Assembly: GCA_018970725.1 (NCBI GenBank)
Contig: JAGWVU010000005.1
Location: forward strand, 106,959-170,958
Source of the DNA: Verrucomicrobiota bacterium
GTDB taxonomy: Bacteria; Verrucomicrobiota; Verrucomicrobiia; Verrucomicrobiales; DEV007
DNA length: 64,000 bases
Direction of reading: 5' to 3'
Shown: positions 1-8,213 of the stretch, piece by piece
How positions within the stretch are numbered: the first letter of the stretch is position 1
Layout of the letters: every line of letters starts with the position of its first letter
Made by a program: the position numbers and the translations under genes
The notes under the pieces: model-generated
Told to the model about the DNA's origin: nothing
Database searches by the model: none
The model's input: the letters and a program-made list of their open reading frames with translations, nothing else

Positions 1-4
1 TTCC

Positions 5-388
5 ATGCCGGAGTCCTCCTCCTCCGTCTACCAACGAATCGGCGGTGAGTCGGGAATCGCCCGGTTGGTCGACCAGTTCTACCTGCGGGTGTTCGAAGAC
101 CCGGACCTAGCCCCATTCTTCGCCCACGCGTCGGTCGATCGTCTGAAGGCGATGCAACGCGAATTCTTCGCCCAAGCCCTGGGCGGGCCCTTTGTTTATT
201 CCGGCCGCCCTCTCAACGAGGTCCACCATGGCCGGGGCATCACGCTCCATCATTTCCAGCTCTTCACCGGGCACCTCCTCGACACGCTGGCGAACTTCCA
301 TCTCAAACCGGAGGAAATCGACCGGATCATCAGCCGTCTCAACGTCGAGGTGGACCAAATCATCGGCCGTTCCAACTCGGGAGAATAA
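5..388 (+). CDS. glbN: Group I truncated hemoglobin
   Basis: A 127-residue protein, about the usual length of a group I truncated (2-on-2) hemoglobin. These small cytosolic heme proteins bind O2 and often help detoxify NO. The B helix carries the Phe-Tyr pair (F25, Y26; Tyr B10 is the usual ligand-stabilising residue), followed by the EDPDLAPFF segment typical of the family. His83 in LHHF fits the proximal F8 heme ligand. The ATG at position 5 lies at the very edge of the window, so the upstream promoter and a possible longer N-terminus cannot be judged. The gene stands alone and ends in a clear intrinsic terminator. Family assignment is firm; the physiological substrate is not shown by the sequence. 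Confidence 0.9.
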   Translation: MPESSSSVYQRIGGESGIARLVDQFYLRVFEDPDLAPFFAHASVDRLKAMQREFFAQALGGPFVYSGRPLNEVHHGRGITLHHFQLFTGHLLDTLANFHLKPEEIDRIISRLNVEVDQIIGRSNSGE

Positions 389-404
389 CCCCACCGCAGG
401 CCCG

Positions 405-427
405 GGCGGGTGGAAACCCGTCTTTTT
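405..427 (+). terminator. Intrinsic terminator after the truncated hemoglobin gene
   Basis: A 7-bp stem (405-411 with 416-422, including one G.T wobble) closes a GGAA tetraloop and is followed by TCTTTTT. It lies 17 bases after the hemoglobin stop codon and before the ribosome binding site of the next gene, so it separates the two transcripts. Confidence 0.75.
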
Positions 428-465
428 CAGTTGCGCTTGCCGGGCTTCATTCGAGAGGATGCGTG

Positions 466-1410
466 ATGCCCACGCTTCGTTGGCTCAAACTTTTCACCGG
501 CTCCCTCTTCGCCCTCCTGGTCTGTTCCTGCGCACCGGACCGGGAGAACGTGCCCGACGCCAAGGCAGGCGGCCGCCTTTTCGCGGTCTCCTTCATGACC
601 TTCAACAACCCTTTCTTCGTCGATCTCAACGAGGGGATCAAAGCCGTGGTCGAGGCCCGGGGTGACCAGCTCGTCACCCTTGATTCCCAAAACAACAGCC
701 TCAAGCAACGCAACGATCTCTCCGATCTCCTGCAGCAGTCTCCCGCCGCGATCTTCCTCAACCCGGTGAATTGGGAGGGAATCCGTGGCACCCTCCTCGA
801 GGCCAAGCGCAAGCAGGTCCCCGTGATCGTGGTCGATACCGACGTCAGCGACCCCGGCCTGGTGCTCTGCCAGGTCATCAGCGATAACCTCGGCGCGGGT
901 CGCCTCGCGGCCGGAGCGCTCGCTCAAGTCAATCCCAACGCCAAGATCGCCATCCTCCACCTCTCCACCGCCAAGTCCTGCATCGACCGGGTAACCGGGT
1001 TTCGGGAGGGCATCGCCCGATACCCCGGGATGTCCATTCTCGACACCCAGGAAGGCAAGGGCACCATCGAGGGCGGGCGTCCCGTGATGCAGGACCTTCT
1101 GGGCCGTTATCCGGAACTCGATGCCGTCTTTCCCATCAACGACCCGAGCGCCATCGGAGCTTACTCGGCGATCGAATCCGCCGGACGCGCCGGAAAGGTC
1201 ACCATCGTCACCGTGGATGGCTCCCGCGAAGCCGCCGCCTACATTCGCGACGGCAAAATCCTCAGCAGTTCCGCCCAATCCCCGACAGAGATTGGGCGGG
1301 TGGCCGCGGAAAAAGCTTACGAGCACCTCGAGGGCAAACCCGTCGAGAAAGATATTCGCATCCCGGTGAAACTCGTGACCCGGGAGAACGCCTCGGAATT
1401 CCTCCGGTGA
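466..1410 (+). CDS. Sugar ABC transporter substrate-binding lipoprotein (RbsB-like)
   Basis: A periplasmic binding protein of the ribose/galactose class (type I fold, Peripla_BP_4-like). The N-terminus has a short basic stretch, a hydrophobic segment and a lipobox-like VCSC with Cys22, so it is probably a lipid-anchored substrate binder. Family features include the FMTFNNPFFVDLNEGI opening, the VDTDVSDPG loop and the NDPSAIGAYSAIE segment. I chose the ATG at 466 because GAGAGGA at 453-459 is spaced 6 bases from it; a GTG at 463 is also possible. It overlaps the permease gene by 4 bases (GTGA), so the two are translationally coupled. The actual sugar cannot be read from sequence. No matching ATPase gene is adjacent. 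Confidence 0.88.
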   Translation: MPTLRWLKLFTGSLFALLVCSCAPDRENVPDAKAGGRLFAVSFMTFNNPFFVDLNEGIKAVVEARGDQLVTLDSQNNSLKQRNDLSDLLQQSPAAIFLNPVNWEGIRGTLLEAKRKQVPVIVVDTDVSDPGLVLCQVISDNLGAGRLAAGALAQVNPNAKIAILHLSTAKSCIDRVTGFREGIARYPGMSILDTQEGKGTIEGGRPVMQDLLGRYPELDAVFPINDPSAIGAYSAIESAGRAGKVTIVTVDGSREAAAYIRDGKILSSSAQSPTEIGRVAAEKAYEHLEGKPVEKDIRIPVKLVTRENASEFLR

Positions 1411-2369
1411 AGACCGTGCGCGAGCTTTATGGGCGGCTTCCCCCGGGTTGGCGCGCCCAGATCCCGATTCTCTCGGCCACCGCCGGACTCCTGCTCCTTT
1501 TCGGGGTGTGGGTTCCCAATTTCCTGACCCTGGAAAACCTCGTCGATATCGCCCAACAGAACTGCGTCTACGCCATTCTCGCCTTCGGAATGACCCTGGT
1601 CATTCTCATTGGTGGCATCGATCTTTCCGTCGGCGCCGTGGTGGCCCTCGTCGGGACCGTGACCACGTTCACCCTGTTGCACGGCTGGCCACTTCCCTGC
1701 GCCATCCTCGGGAGTTTCCTCGTCGCGGGGGCATTCGGACTTTTTCACGGGTTCGCCATCTCCAAGGGACGGATGCCGGCTTTCATCGCCACACTCGCCT
1801 CCATGATGGTGGCCCGCGGGCTCGCCTTCGGCTTCAATTCCGGTCGCCCGATGTCCCTGCCCGACACCCAGACCGCCCTGCTCGCCTTGGGAAACGGTCG
1901 GCTCGGCGGCTTTTTCCCCGTCCCGGTGATGGTGATGCTGGTTCTCTACGGCTTCATGGCCGCGCTGCTTCATTTCACCGTCTTTGGCCGCCATCTGGTG
2001 GCGATCGGCAACAGTCGCTCCGCCGCCGCGTTCTCCGGGGTCCGCGTGGAACGGAAGGAAATTGCAGCCTACCTTGGCGCCGCCATCCTGACCGCGTTCG
2101 CCGGCCTGGTTCATGCCTCCCAACTCTACGGAGCCGAGCCCGCCTCCGGCCAGGGCTTTGAGTTGAACGCCATCGCGGCCGCGGTCGTCGGCGGTGCCAG
2201 CCTCAAAGGGGGACGCGGTTCCATGACCGGCACCCTTTTCGGCGCCATCATCATCGGCATTCTCGACAAGGGCCTGAACCAAGCCCACGTTCACTTCTCC
2301 CTCCAATACATCATCAAGGGCTCGGTTATCCTCGCCTCCGTCTGGCTCGATGCCCGGCGCCGGGATTGA
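1407..2369 (+). CDS. Sugar ABC transporter permease (RbsC-like)
   Basis: A 320-residue inner-membrane protein of the BPD_transp_2 (ribose/xylose/branched-chain amino acid) permease family, of normal length and with many hydrophobic segments. The signature region GGIDLSVGAVVAL (near residues 72-84) and the C-terminal AAAVVGGASLKGGRGS segment are typical of RbsC-type permeases. It starts with GTG inside the stop codon of the binding protein gene. It would form the channel for the sugar delivered by the upstream lipoprotein, but needs an RbsA-type tandem ATPase, which is neither between the two genes nor downstream. The next gene starts 42 bases later and is unrelated in function. Confidence 0.88.
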   Translation: MKTVRELYGRLPPGWRAQIPILSATAGLLLLFGVWVPNFLTLENLVDIAQQNCVYAILAFGMTLVILIGGIDLSVGAVVALVGTVTTFTLLHGWPLPCAILGSFLVAGAFGLFHGFAISKGRMPAFIATLASMMVARGLAFGFNSGRPMSLPDTQTALLALGNGRLGGFFPVPVMVMLVLYGFMAALLHFTVFGRHLVAIGNSRSAAAFSGVRVERKEIAAYLGAAILTAFAGLVHASQLYGAEPASGQGFELNAIAAAVVGGASLKGGRGSMTGTLFGAIIIGILDKGLNQAHVHFSLQYIIKGSVILASVWLDARRRD

Positions 2370-2411
2370 ACTTCCCGACGTCCCGTCGCGTCGAAAGCTC
2401 CCACCGGTCCG

Positions 2412-4799
2412 ATGGTTGCTCCCTGTATCCTCGCCCTCGCTCTTTCCCTTCCCCCGCTGGTGGAGGAGCACTGCTTTCCCTGCCATGGCGAGACCAAGGT
2501 GGAGGGCGGGTTCGATCTCCGCCATCCCTTGACCGCCTCCCAATGGCGGCGCGCCGTCGGACAGGTGGAGCGGGAGGAGATGCCTCCCAAGAACGGCCCC
2601 ACGCCGGAAGCGCGCCAGGAAATCCTTGCTTGGCTCGAGACCAGCGCCGCGTCCTTCCCTACCGCCCCCCGCGCCCCCGTTCCTGCTTTCGCCCGGCTGA
2701 CCCGGGAGGAATACAGCCGGTCCGTGGCCAGCCTTCTGGGAATCGATCTTAGGCCGGGGGACCTGCTGGAACCCGATCCGCCCGGTGTGAGCGGGTTCAC
2801 GAACGACGCGGACTCCTTGCAGGTCACCCCCGCTCAGGCCGCGAGATATCTGGAGGCGGCCGAACGCGCCATCGAGGGGTGGCTCGCCCTTGGCCAGCCC
2901 GGCTTGGTCCGGCGATTCGAGGCGGAGGCGATGGACCGCAGCTCTTCCCACCTCAAGGAATTCGACCACGGCATGCTCTTCGCCACCGAGCCCCAGGTCA
3001 TTTCGGCCACGTTGGAAATCCCCGTGGACGGCTACTACGAGGTCCGCTGCCACGGCTCCACCATGGGCAGGCCGACCCGCCTCCAAATCCTCGATGGCAG
3101 CGAGCCCATCGTTTCCATCCCGGTATCGCATCCCCGTCCCGGAAGCACCACCCACCGCATCCCCCTTCTCCTGCGCAAGGGATGGCACACGCTCTCGTTC
3201 AACCAGCCCAGTCTGGTTCCCCAAGCCAGCCTCCCGCGGGATGCCGACCGGGTCATGAATGAACGCGCCGCCCGCAACCGGATGCGGGTCCCCGATCTTC
3301 CGCCGGACGCAACCGCCGCTCAAGAGACGGCAAAGAGAGCCCTGGAAGAGAAATGCCTCTATCTGCAACAGGCATTCGAATGGCTCTACGCTTACGGAGA
3401 GACCGGCGATCCCCGGGATATTGTCCGGTTCCGCGACTATGCCGTCGAACGCCTCCAAGGGGAGCGCGAGGCCCGGGCCCGTTATGCGACCGATGTCCTG
3501 AAGGACGATGCGGCCGAATTCAACCGTCGTTGGGAGGAACTCAATGGGGCCATCCTCAAGCGTTACGAAGCCCACATGAAACGGATTTCCGGCATCAAGT
3601 GGATGGATTGGACTCGCCATCAAGGACAACTTTATCTGGACTGGGTGGAGTTGGCCGGTCCGGTCATCCCAGCCGGTGCCAGTCCCCGCCTTCCCGGCAA
3701 CCTCGATGTGACCGCCTTGGCGCGGGAGGCTTGGCAAACCGAGCCACCCGCCGGATCCCTCGCCCCCTATTTGACCTTGGAGCCGCGCCTCGCCTTGGCC
3801 GCGGTCCTCGCCTCGCCCCGCTTCGTCTTCCGCGACAACCGGAATCCTTCCGTCCGGCTCGGCTTCTTCCTTCACGGCCGCCCGGTCGGGATATCCTCGT
3901 TCGACCGCGCCTCGATCCGCCAGCTCATGGCCGCCCCCGCCTTCACGCCCGTGCTGGCCGAATTCACCGGTCAATGGCTCGGCACCGCGCCTCTGGGCGT
4001 CACCATGATGCCGGATGAATACCGCTTCCCCGGATACAAGCGCCACATCGCCCTCGCAGCCCGGGAGGAACCGGTGCAATTCCTCCTCCGACTGATCCGC
4101 GAGGGTCGCTCCTTGCGCGAACTGCTCGACTCGGATTGGACCATGGTGAACCCTTCGCTCGCCTCGTTTTACGGCTGGCCCGAGCCCTCCGCGGATGCTT
4201 GGCGCCCGATCTCTCTTCCCGACCGGCGCCGGGGTGGTCTGCTCGGAATGAGTGCCGTGCTCACCTCCACATCCAGTGCCCTGCGCACCACCCCGGTGAC
4301 CCGTGGCAAGTGGGTCTGGGAAACCCTGCTGGGTCGCAACCCCGGCATCCCCCTGCCCGATGCCGGAGTCCTTCCCGCGATGGCCGGCGAAGAGGGGCGC
4401 ACCCTGCGCGAGGAATTGGAAGCACACCGGGCCGTTCCCCGTTGCCGAAGGTGCCATGAAAAACTCGATCCCATCGGTCTCAGCCTCGAAAATTTCGATG
4501 CCGTGGGCGCTTGGCGGGAAACCGTGGGCGGCAAAGCGATCGACCCCACCGGAACATTTTACCGGGGCGCCGAATTCTCCGGAGCGGAAGGCCTGCGCCG
4601 GGAATTGTTGCGGCGCGAAGATGAGTTTCTCGAGCAACTGATCCGGCAACTCCTCGCTTACGCGCACGGGCGCCCCTGCGACGACGAACGCGGATGGATC
4701 GAGGGAATCGCCGCCCGGGTCAAAGCCGCGGGTTGGAATGCCTCCGTTCTCTTCGAGGAAGTGGCGCTCAACTTGGTCGAAAACGGTCCGCCCCCTTGA
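2412..4799 (+). CDS. PVC-type cytochrome with DUF1587/DUF1592/DUF1588/DUF1585 domains
   Basis: A 795-residue exported-type protein of a family expanded in Planctomycetes and Verrucomicrobia. The N-terminus is hydrophobic and leads into a c-type heme site CFPCH (21-25). DUF1587 follows (FARLTREEYSRSVASLLG, about 95-160), then a carbohydrate-binding-like segment (about 165-260), DUF1592 (about 450-590), DUF1588 with LTSTSSALRTTPVTRGKW (about 600-700, holding a second heme motif CRRCH at 678-682) and DUF1585 at the C-terminus (LIRQLLAYAHGRPC). The family is thought to serve redox reactions in the periplasm, often next to sulfatases; the reaction is unknown. The usual DUF1552 partner gene is not adjacent. 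Its 3' end overlaps the convergent cobU gene by 32 bases. No clear Shine-Dalgarno site precedes the ATG. Confidence 0.85.
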   Translation: MVAPCILALALSLPPLVEEHCFPCHGETKVEGGFDLRHPLTASQWRRAVGQVEREEMPPKNGPTPEARQEILAWLETSAASFPTAPRAPVPAFARLTREEYSRSVASLLGIDLRPGDLLEPDPPGVSGFTNDADSLQVTPAQAARYLEAAERAIEGWLALGQPGLVRRFEAEAMDRSSSHLKEFDHGMLFATEPQVISATLEIPVDGYYEVRCHGSTMGRPTRLQILDGSEPIVSIPVSHPRPGSTTHRIPLLLRKGWHTLSFNQPSLVPQASLPRDADRVMNERAARNRMRVPDLPPDATAAQETAKRALEEKCLYLQQAFEWLYAYGETGDPRDIVRFRDYAVERLQGEREARARYATDVLKDDAAEFNRRWEELNGAILKRYEAHMKRISGIKWMDWTRHQGQLYLDWVELAGPVIPAGASPRLPGNLDVTALAREAWQTEPPAGSLAPYLTLEPRLALAAVLASPRFVFRDNRNPSVRLGFFLHGRPVGISSFDRASIRQLMAAPAFTPVLAEFTGQWLGTAPLGVTMMPDEYRFPGYKRHIALAAREEPVQFLLRLIREGRSLRELLDSDWTMVNPSLASFYGWPEPSADAWRPISLPDRRRGGLLGMSAVLTSTSSALRTTPVTRGKWVWETLLGRNPGIPLPDAGVLPAMAGEEGRTLREELEAHRAVPRCRRCHEKLDPIGLSLENFDAVGAWRETVGGKAIDPTGTFYRGAEFSGAEGLRRELLRREDEFLEQLIRQLLAYAHGRPCDDERGWIEGIAARVKAAGWNASVLFEEVALNLVENGPPP

Positions 4800-5307
4800 T
4801 GACCACGGGAATTCCGGCGACGATCCATTCCACGTGGTCCGCTTCCCGGGCCATCAATTGATTCGCCCAACCCACGAGATCACGGTAAGCCCGCGTGCCG
4901 GATCCCAGCGGCACGATGCCGCAGCCGACTTCGTTGCTCACCACGATGGCCGTCACCCGGTGGGCGCGCAAGGCCGCCAACCCCTCTTTCAACCGGCCGA
5001 GAACGGCATCGACTTCGCCCTCCACCTCAAGCCAGTGCGCCAGCCAGAGCGTCAGGCAATCCACCAAGAGGAGCCGGCCGGAGATTTCTCCGGCGAGGTT
5101 CACGAAGTCGAAACGGTCCTCCACGGTCACCCAGTGGGAGGGACGGTCCTCGCGATGCCGCCGGATTCTTTCCGCCATCTCGGGATCCATGTCCTGCGTG
5201 CGGCAGGTGGCCAGATAAACGACGCCCAAGCCCGCCCCCCGCGCCATCGCCTCGGCGCGCGAGCTTTTGCCACTGCGGCTTCCACCGACGACAAAGGTCA
5301 GGCTCAT
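4768..5307 (-). CDS. cobU: Adenosylcobinamide kinase / adenosylcobinamide-phosphate guanylyltransferase
   Basis: A 179-residue CobU (CobP) protein of normal length. It phosphorylates adenosylcobinamide and then transfers GMP to make adenosylcobinamide-GDP, a late step in B12 nucleotide-loop assembly and cobinamide salvage. The P-loop GGSRSGKS lies at residues 8-15 and the RIRRHREDRPSHW segment contains the His that becomes guanylylated in the family. VDCLTLWL and VVSNEVGCGIVP are further CobU hallmarks. The ATG at 5307 overlaps the stop of the btuC-like gene by 4 bases (ATGA), placing it last in the btuF-btuD-btuC-cobU operon. cobS and cobC, needed to finish the pathway, are not in the window. 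Confidence 0.95.
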   Translation of the reverse strand: MSLTFVVGGSRSGKSSRAEAMARGAGLGVVYLATCRTQDMDPEMAERIRRHREDRPSHWVTVEDRFDFVNLAGEISGRLLLVDCLTLWLAHWLEVEGEVDAVLGRLKEGLAALRAHRVTAIVVSNEVGCGIVPLGSGTRAYRDLVGWANQLMAREADHVEWIVAGIPVVIKGADRFRPS

Positions 5308-6275
5308 AGGTCCAAATGCTTGCGCTTGAGCAACAATCCAGCCAGAAAAAGGGCCCCGATGACTCCGGTGATGACACCGACCGGGAGTTCCTGCCCCGGA
5401 ATCAGATGCCGGGACAAGAGGTCCGATACCGTCAGGAGAAGGGCCCCGGTCAGTCCCGCCCCCGGCAACGCCACGGCATGTCTCGCCCCGGTCAACATCC
5501 GGGCGAGATGGGGGGCCATCAAACCCGCATACGCGATGATGCCGCACGAGGCCACCGCGGTGGCGGCCAGAAGACAGGCCACACCGATGACGAGACGCTT
5601 CACCGTCTCCACCGGCACGCCCAACGCGGCCGCGGATTCCTCGCCAGCCGCCAGAAGATCCAGCACCCTCGAGGCCGCAAGGGCCACCACCATCCCGGGC
5701 AGCAGCCCAGCCGCCGCCATCGCCACCTGGTCCCATCCCCGATACGCCAGGCTCCCCATCAACCAGATCAGGACCGATCGCAAACCGAAGGGGTCCGCCC
5801 GGAGCAGCAGCCCCATCGTCACCGCCTGGAGAAACCCGGCCATCGCCATTCCTCCCAACAGCAAAACCAGTGGGGAAGTCACCCCGTCACGGGTCGCCAA
5901 CCGGGAGACCAATACCGCCACCATGGCGGCCCCCGCGAACGCCGCGAGGCTCACCATCCACTCCGGCCATCCCGCCACCAAAACCGCCACCGCCCCGAAG
6001 GCTGCCCCAGAGGAAACGCCGGTCACATACGGGTCCGCCACCGGGTTGCGGAAGAATCCCTGCATCAACGCCCCGGCCACTCCCAAACTCGCTCCCGCCA
6101 GCATCCCCAACAAGGCACGGGGAAGCCGCAGTTCCAAAAGCAATCTCGCGTCGCCACCGCCGCCCCCCATCCAGTCCCAGGGCGTCAGCCACCCCATCTC
6201 GCCATGGGCCACCGCAAGCATGCCCGCCATCAACAGCGCGCCGCCCAGGCAAATCAGATTCCGCACCGGTCTCAT
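5304..6275 (-). CDS. btuC: Cobalamin ABC transporter permease (BtuC/FecCD family)
   Basis: A 323-residue multi-spanning inner-membrane protein of the FecCD/BtuC family, normal length. Hallmarks are RLPRALLGMLAGASLGVAG near residue 60, the FFRNPVADPYVTGVSSGAAFGA block, and the C-terminal IAYAGLMAPHLARML and LSRHLIPGQELPVGVITGVIGA blocks. The ATG at 6275 has a good Shine-Dalgarno site (GGAGG, spaced 5 bases) and overlaps the upstream ATPase stop by 4 bases. FecCD permeases carry B12 or siderophores; B12 is inferred here from cobU, BtuF and the riboswitch-controlled receptor next door. Confidence 0.9.
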   Translation of the reverse strand: MRPVRNLICLGGALLMAGMLAVAHGEMGWLTPWDWMGGGGGDARLLLELRLPRALLGMLAGASLGVAGALMQGFFRNPVADPYVTGVSSGAAFGAVAVLVAGWPEWMVSLAAFAGAAMVAVLVSRLATRDGVTSPLVLLLGGMAMAGFLQAVTMGLLLRADPFGLRSVLIWLMGSLAYRGWDQVAMAAAGLLPGMVVALAASRVLDLLAAGEESAAALGVPVETVKRLVIGVACLLAATAVASCGIIAYAGLMAPHLARMLTGARHAVALPGAGLTGALLLTVSDLLSRHLIPGQELPVGVITGVIGALFLAGLLLKRKHLDL

Positions 6276-7051
6276 GATTTCCTCCGATGAGAGAATACCA
6301 CCACCGGGAACCCGTCCTCCAGCGTCCGCACCAACGGTTCGCCACCATAAACCTGCCCGAGGACTTCCCTCCGCAACACGCTCTCCGGGCTCCCCTCCGC
6401 AGCGATTCCTCCCGCCCCCAGCAGCAGGAGCCGATCGCAGAGCCGGGCCGCCAGATTCAAATCGTGCAACACGATGACAACCGCCCGCCCCTCGCCCGCG
6501 AACCGCCGCAGAATCCCGCAAAAGGCCGCCTGGCGCGCGACATCCAGGGCGGAGGCGGGCTCGTCCAAAAGCAGAATCTTCGCTTCCTGACAGAGCGCGC
6601 GCGCCATCCATGCCCGTTGGGCCTCTCCTCCACTGAGACGATCCATCCGGCTCTCCGCGAGGCTCTCCAAGCCCGTCTCCGCCAGCGCCCGCTCCACGGC
6701 CATCCCGTCCACCCGCCCCGGACGCCGGAACGGGCCGAGGTGCGGGTATCTGCCCTGGCCGACAAACTCCCGGACCGTGAACGGAAATTCGAGATGCAGC
6801 CCCTGGGCCATGACCGCCATACGGCGGGCCCGCTCCCGGTCGGAGAGGTCCCGCACCGCCGTTCCTCCCACCCGCACCTCTCCCGAAATGGGCCGAAACC
6901 GCCCGCTCAACACCTTGAGCAACGTGCTTTTCCCGGCACCGTTCGGCCCGGAGAGGCCCAGCACTTCACCCGGACGCACCTCCAAACTGATCCCCCGGAG
7001 CACCGGATTCCCGCCGTATCCGGCCACGATCTGACGGCACTCAAGGTTCAA
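6272..7051 (-). CDS. btuD: Cobalamin ABC transporter ATPase (BtuD/FecE family)
   Basis: ATP-binding subunit driving the BtuC-like permease. All nucleotide-binding motifs are intact: Walker A GPNGAGKST, Q-loop (VMAQGLHLEFPFTVREFV), signature LSGGEAQRAWMARAL, Walker B ILLLDEP, and the H-loop (VIVLHDLNLAARLCD). I take the TTG at 7051 as start, giving MNLECRQIVAGYGG, which matches the usual family N-terminus and overlaps btuF by 11 bases; another TTG at 7084 would add 11 residues and is less likely. The gene ends in a 4-base overlap with btuC. Family and motifs are certain; start choice is moderate. Confidence 0.9.
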   Translation of the reverse strand: MNLECRQIVAGYGGNPVLRGISLEVRPGEVLGLSGPNGAGKSTLLKVLSGRFRPISGEVRVGGTAVRDLSDRERARRMAVMAQGLHLEFPFTVREFVGQGRYPHLGPFRRPGRVDGMAVERALAETGLESLAESRMDRLSGGEAQRAWMARALCQEAKILLLDEPASALDVARQAAFCGILRRFAGEGRAVVIVLHDLNLAARLCDRLLLLGAGGIAAEGSPESVLRREVLGQVYGGEPLVRTLEDGFPVVVFSHRRKS

Positions 7052-8000
7052 GGAAATGCAGTTCTCGGGGTTGCAACGCCGCAAACAACTCCGGATGAAG
7101 GGCCCGGGCCACCGCCTCCACCGCCTCGCCCACCCGCGGCCCGGGAATCATGAGGAGGCTTCCGGTGACGAACACGATCCGCCCCGACCGGACCGCCGAC
7201 AAACGATTCCACCCGGTCTCACCCTCCCAGCCTCGCACCGTGGTCCGGGCCTCCGCCAGTTCCTCCGCGCTTTCCGTCAGGGAAATCAAGATCACCTCCG
7301 GGTCCCATTGGAGCAACCGTTCACGCCCCAGGGAGGGCCAGGCCGTGGCGGAATCCGCCGCCACGTTCCGTCCTCCCGCACAGGCCAGAATTTCCCCGGT
7401 GAAACTCCCCGCCCCCGCACAGAACTCAGGATGCGTCCCGTAAAAAAGGACCACCCGGGGAAGACGCCCGGGGGGCAACGGCGCCGTCACCCGCTCCACC
7501 GCTTCGATCCTCCGCTGCACCTCATCCGCCAGCTTCTCCCCCCCGGCCTTCGCACCGAGCAATTCCCCGGTCCGGCGGAGATTGGCCATCACACTGGCCA
7601 AATCACGGGTCGGCAATCGCTCCACCCGGAGCCGCGCGTCGCGAAGGCGGCGCACCACCGGTTCCGGCGTCGGGTCGCTGGCCAGAATCAGATCCGGCCG
7701 CAGGCCGAGCAGCCGTTCAACCGAAGGTTGGACCATATCCTCGAGAATCTCCTTCCCGGCCCCCTTATGCCCCGGACAGTAACGGGTGCGGGCGATCAGT
7801 GCTTCTTCCAGCCCCAGGGCCAGGACCGTCTCCGTCACACTGGGAGCCAGGCTCACCACGCGCTCCATGGCGTGCAGCCCGCCGGAAAGCACGGTCAGGA
7901 GGCTGGCGATGACGAAGCGGCGTTGCACGGTCGCTACCAACTCCGCCTTCAGCTCTCCACCGTCAAACCCGAAAACCCTTTGACATTTCCGCGCCCTCAT
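7041..8000 (-). CDS. btuF: Cobalamin-binding periplasmic protein (BtuF-like)
   Basis: Type III (helical-backbone) substrate-binding protein of the BtuF group. After a signal peptide (hydrophobic core FVIASLLTVLSGG ending near HA) the mature part opens ERVVSLAPSVTETVLALG, as in BtuF, followed by LGLRPDLILASDP, the central EFCAGAGSFTGEILACAGGRN and the C-terminal WDPEVILISL block. It would hand B12 from the outer-membrane receptor to BtuCD. The start is uncertain: ATG 8000 gives an unusually long 30-residue n-region before the signal core, while GTG 7928 gives a compact signal peptide. Its upstream region is shared with the riboswitch-led btuB gene on the other strand. Confidence 0.88.
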   Translation of the reverse strand: MRARKCQRVFGFDGGELKAELVATVQRRFVIASLLTVLSGGLHAMERVVSLAPSVTETVLALGLEEALIARTRYCPGHKGAGKEILEDMVQPSVERLLGLRPDLILASDPTPEPVVRRLRDARLRVERLPTRDLASVMANLRRTGELLGAKAGGEKLADEVQRRIEAVERVTAPLPPGRLPRVVLFYGTHPEFCAGAGSFTGEILACAGGRNVAADSATAWPSLGRERLLQWDPEVILISLTESAEELAEARTTVRGWEGETGWNRLSAVRSGRIVFVTGSLLMIPGPRVGEAVEAVARALHPELFAALQPRELHFLEP

Positions 8001-8031
8001 TGAAAGAGGCATCGTCCTGGCTTCGGCCGGG

Positions 8032-8174
8032 TTTTTCCGGGAAGTCCCGCCATCTGTGGCGTCGACAGGAAATAGAGGGGAATCCAGTGCAATTCTGGAG
8101 CGGTACCGCCACCGTGAGAAAACCGGTTCCATTGCTGGAGCCGGAATTCGAGCCGGATCGCCTGCCCGGAAAAA
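8032..8174 (+). ncRNA. Cobalamin (B12) riboswitch aptamer upstream of btuB
   Basis: The conserved core is visible: AGAGGGGAATCCAGTGCAAT (8074-8093), CTGGAGCGGTACCGCCACCGTGA (8095-8117, shown here only by its ends), and the B12-box 3' part GAGCCGGATCGCCTGCC (8149-8165). The closing P1 helix is unusually clear, with ten perfect pairs between TTTTTCCGGG (8032-8041) and CCCGGAAAAA (8165-8174). It precedes a TonB-dependent receptor, the commonest regulated gene of this riboswitch. Binding of adenosyl- or hydroxocobalamin is expected to switch the receptor off. Confidence 0.92.
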
Positions 8175-8181
8175 GTCAACC

Positions 8182-8207
8182 CCCAGCGGAACCACTGGGA
8201 TCGGAGG
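8182..8207 (+). promoter_or_regulatory. Riboswitch expression platform and btuB ribosome binding site
   Basis: A 5-bp hairpin (CCCAG 8182-8186 with CTGGG 8195-8199) exposes a loop holding GGAACC (8188-8193), complementary to GGTTCC at 8125-8130 in the aptamer. Eight bases later the Shine-Dalgarno GGAGG (8203-8207) sits 6 bases before the ATG; GGAG can pair with CTCC at 8210-8213, hiding it. No T-tract is present, so control at translation initiation is inferred. Confidence 0.6.
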
Positions 8208-8213
8208 CACTCC

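Noticed and set aside
1317..4667. 1116-codon open frame on the minus strand
   Set aside because: It lies fully antisense to the DUF1592-family cytochrome, which has clear motifs; the translation is low-complexity Gly/Arg/Glu, as expected for an antisense frame in GC-rich DNA.
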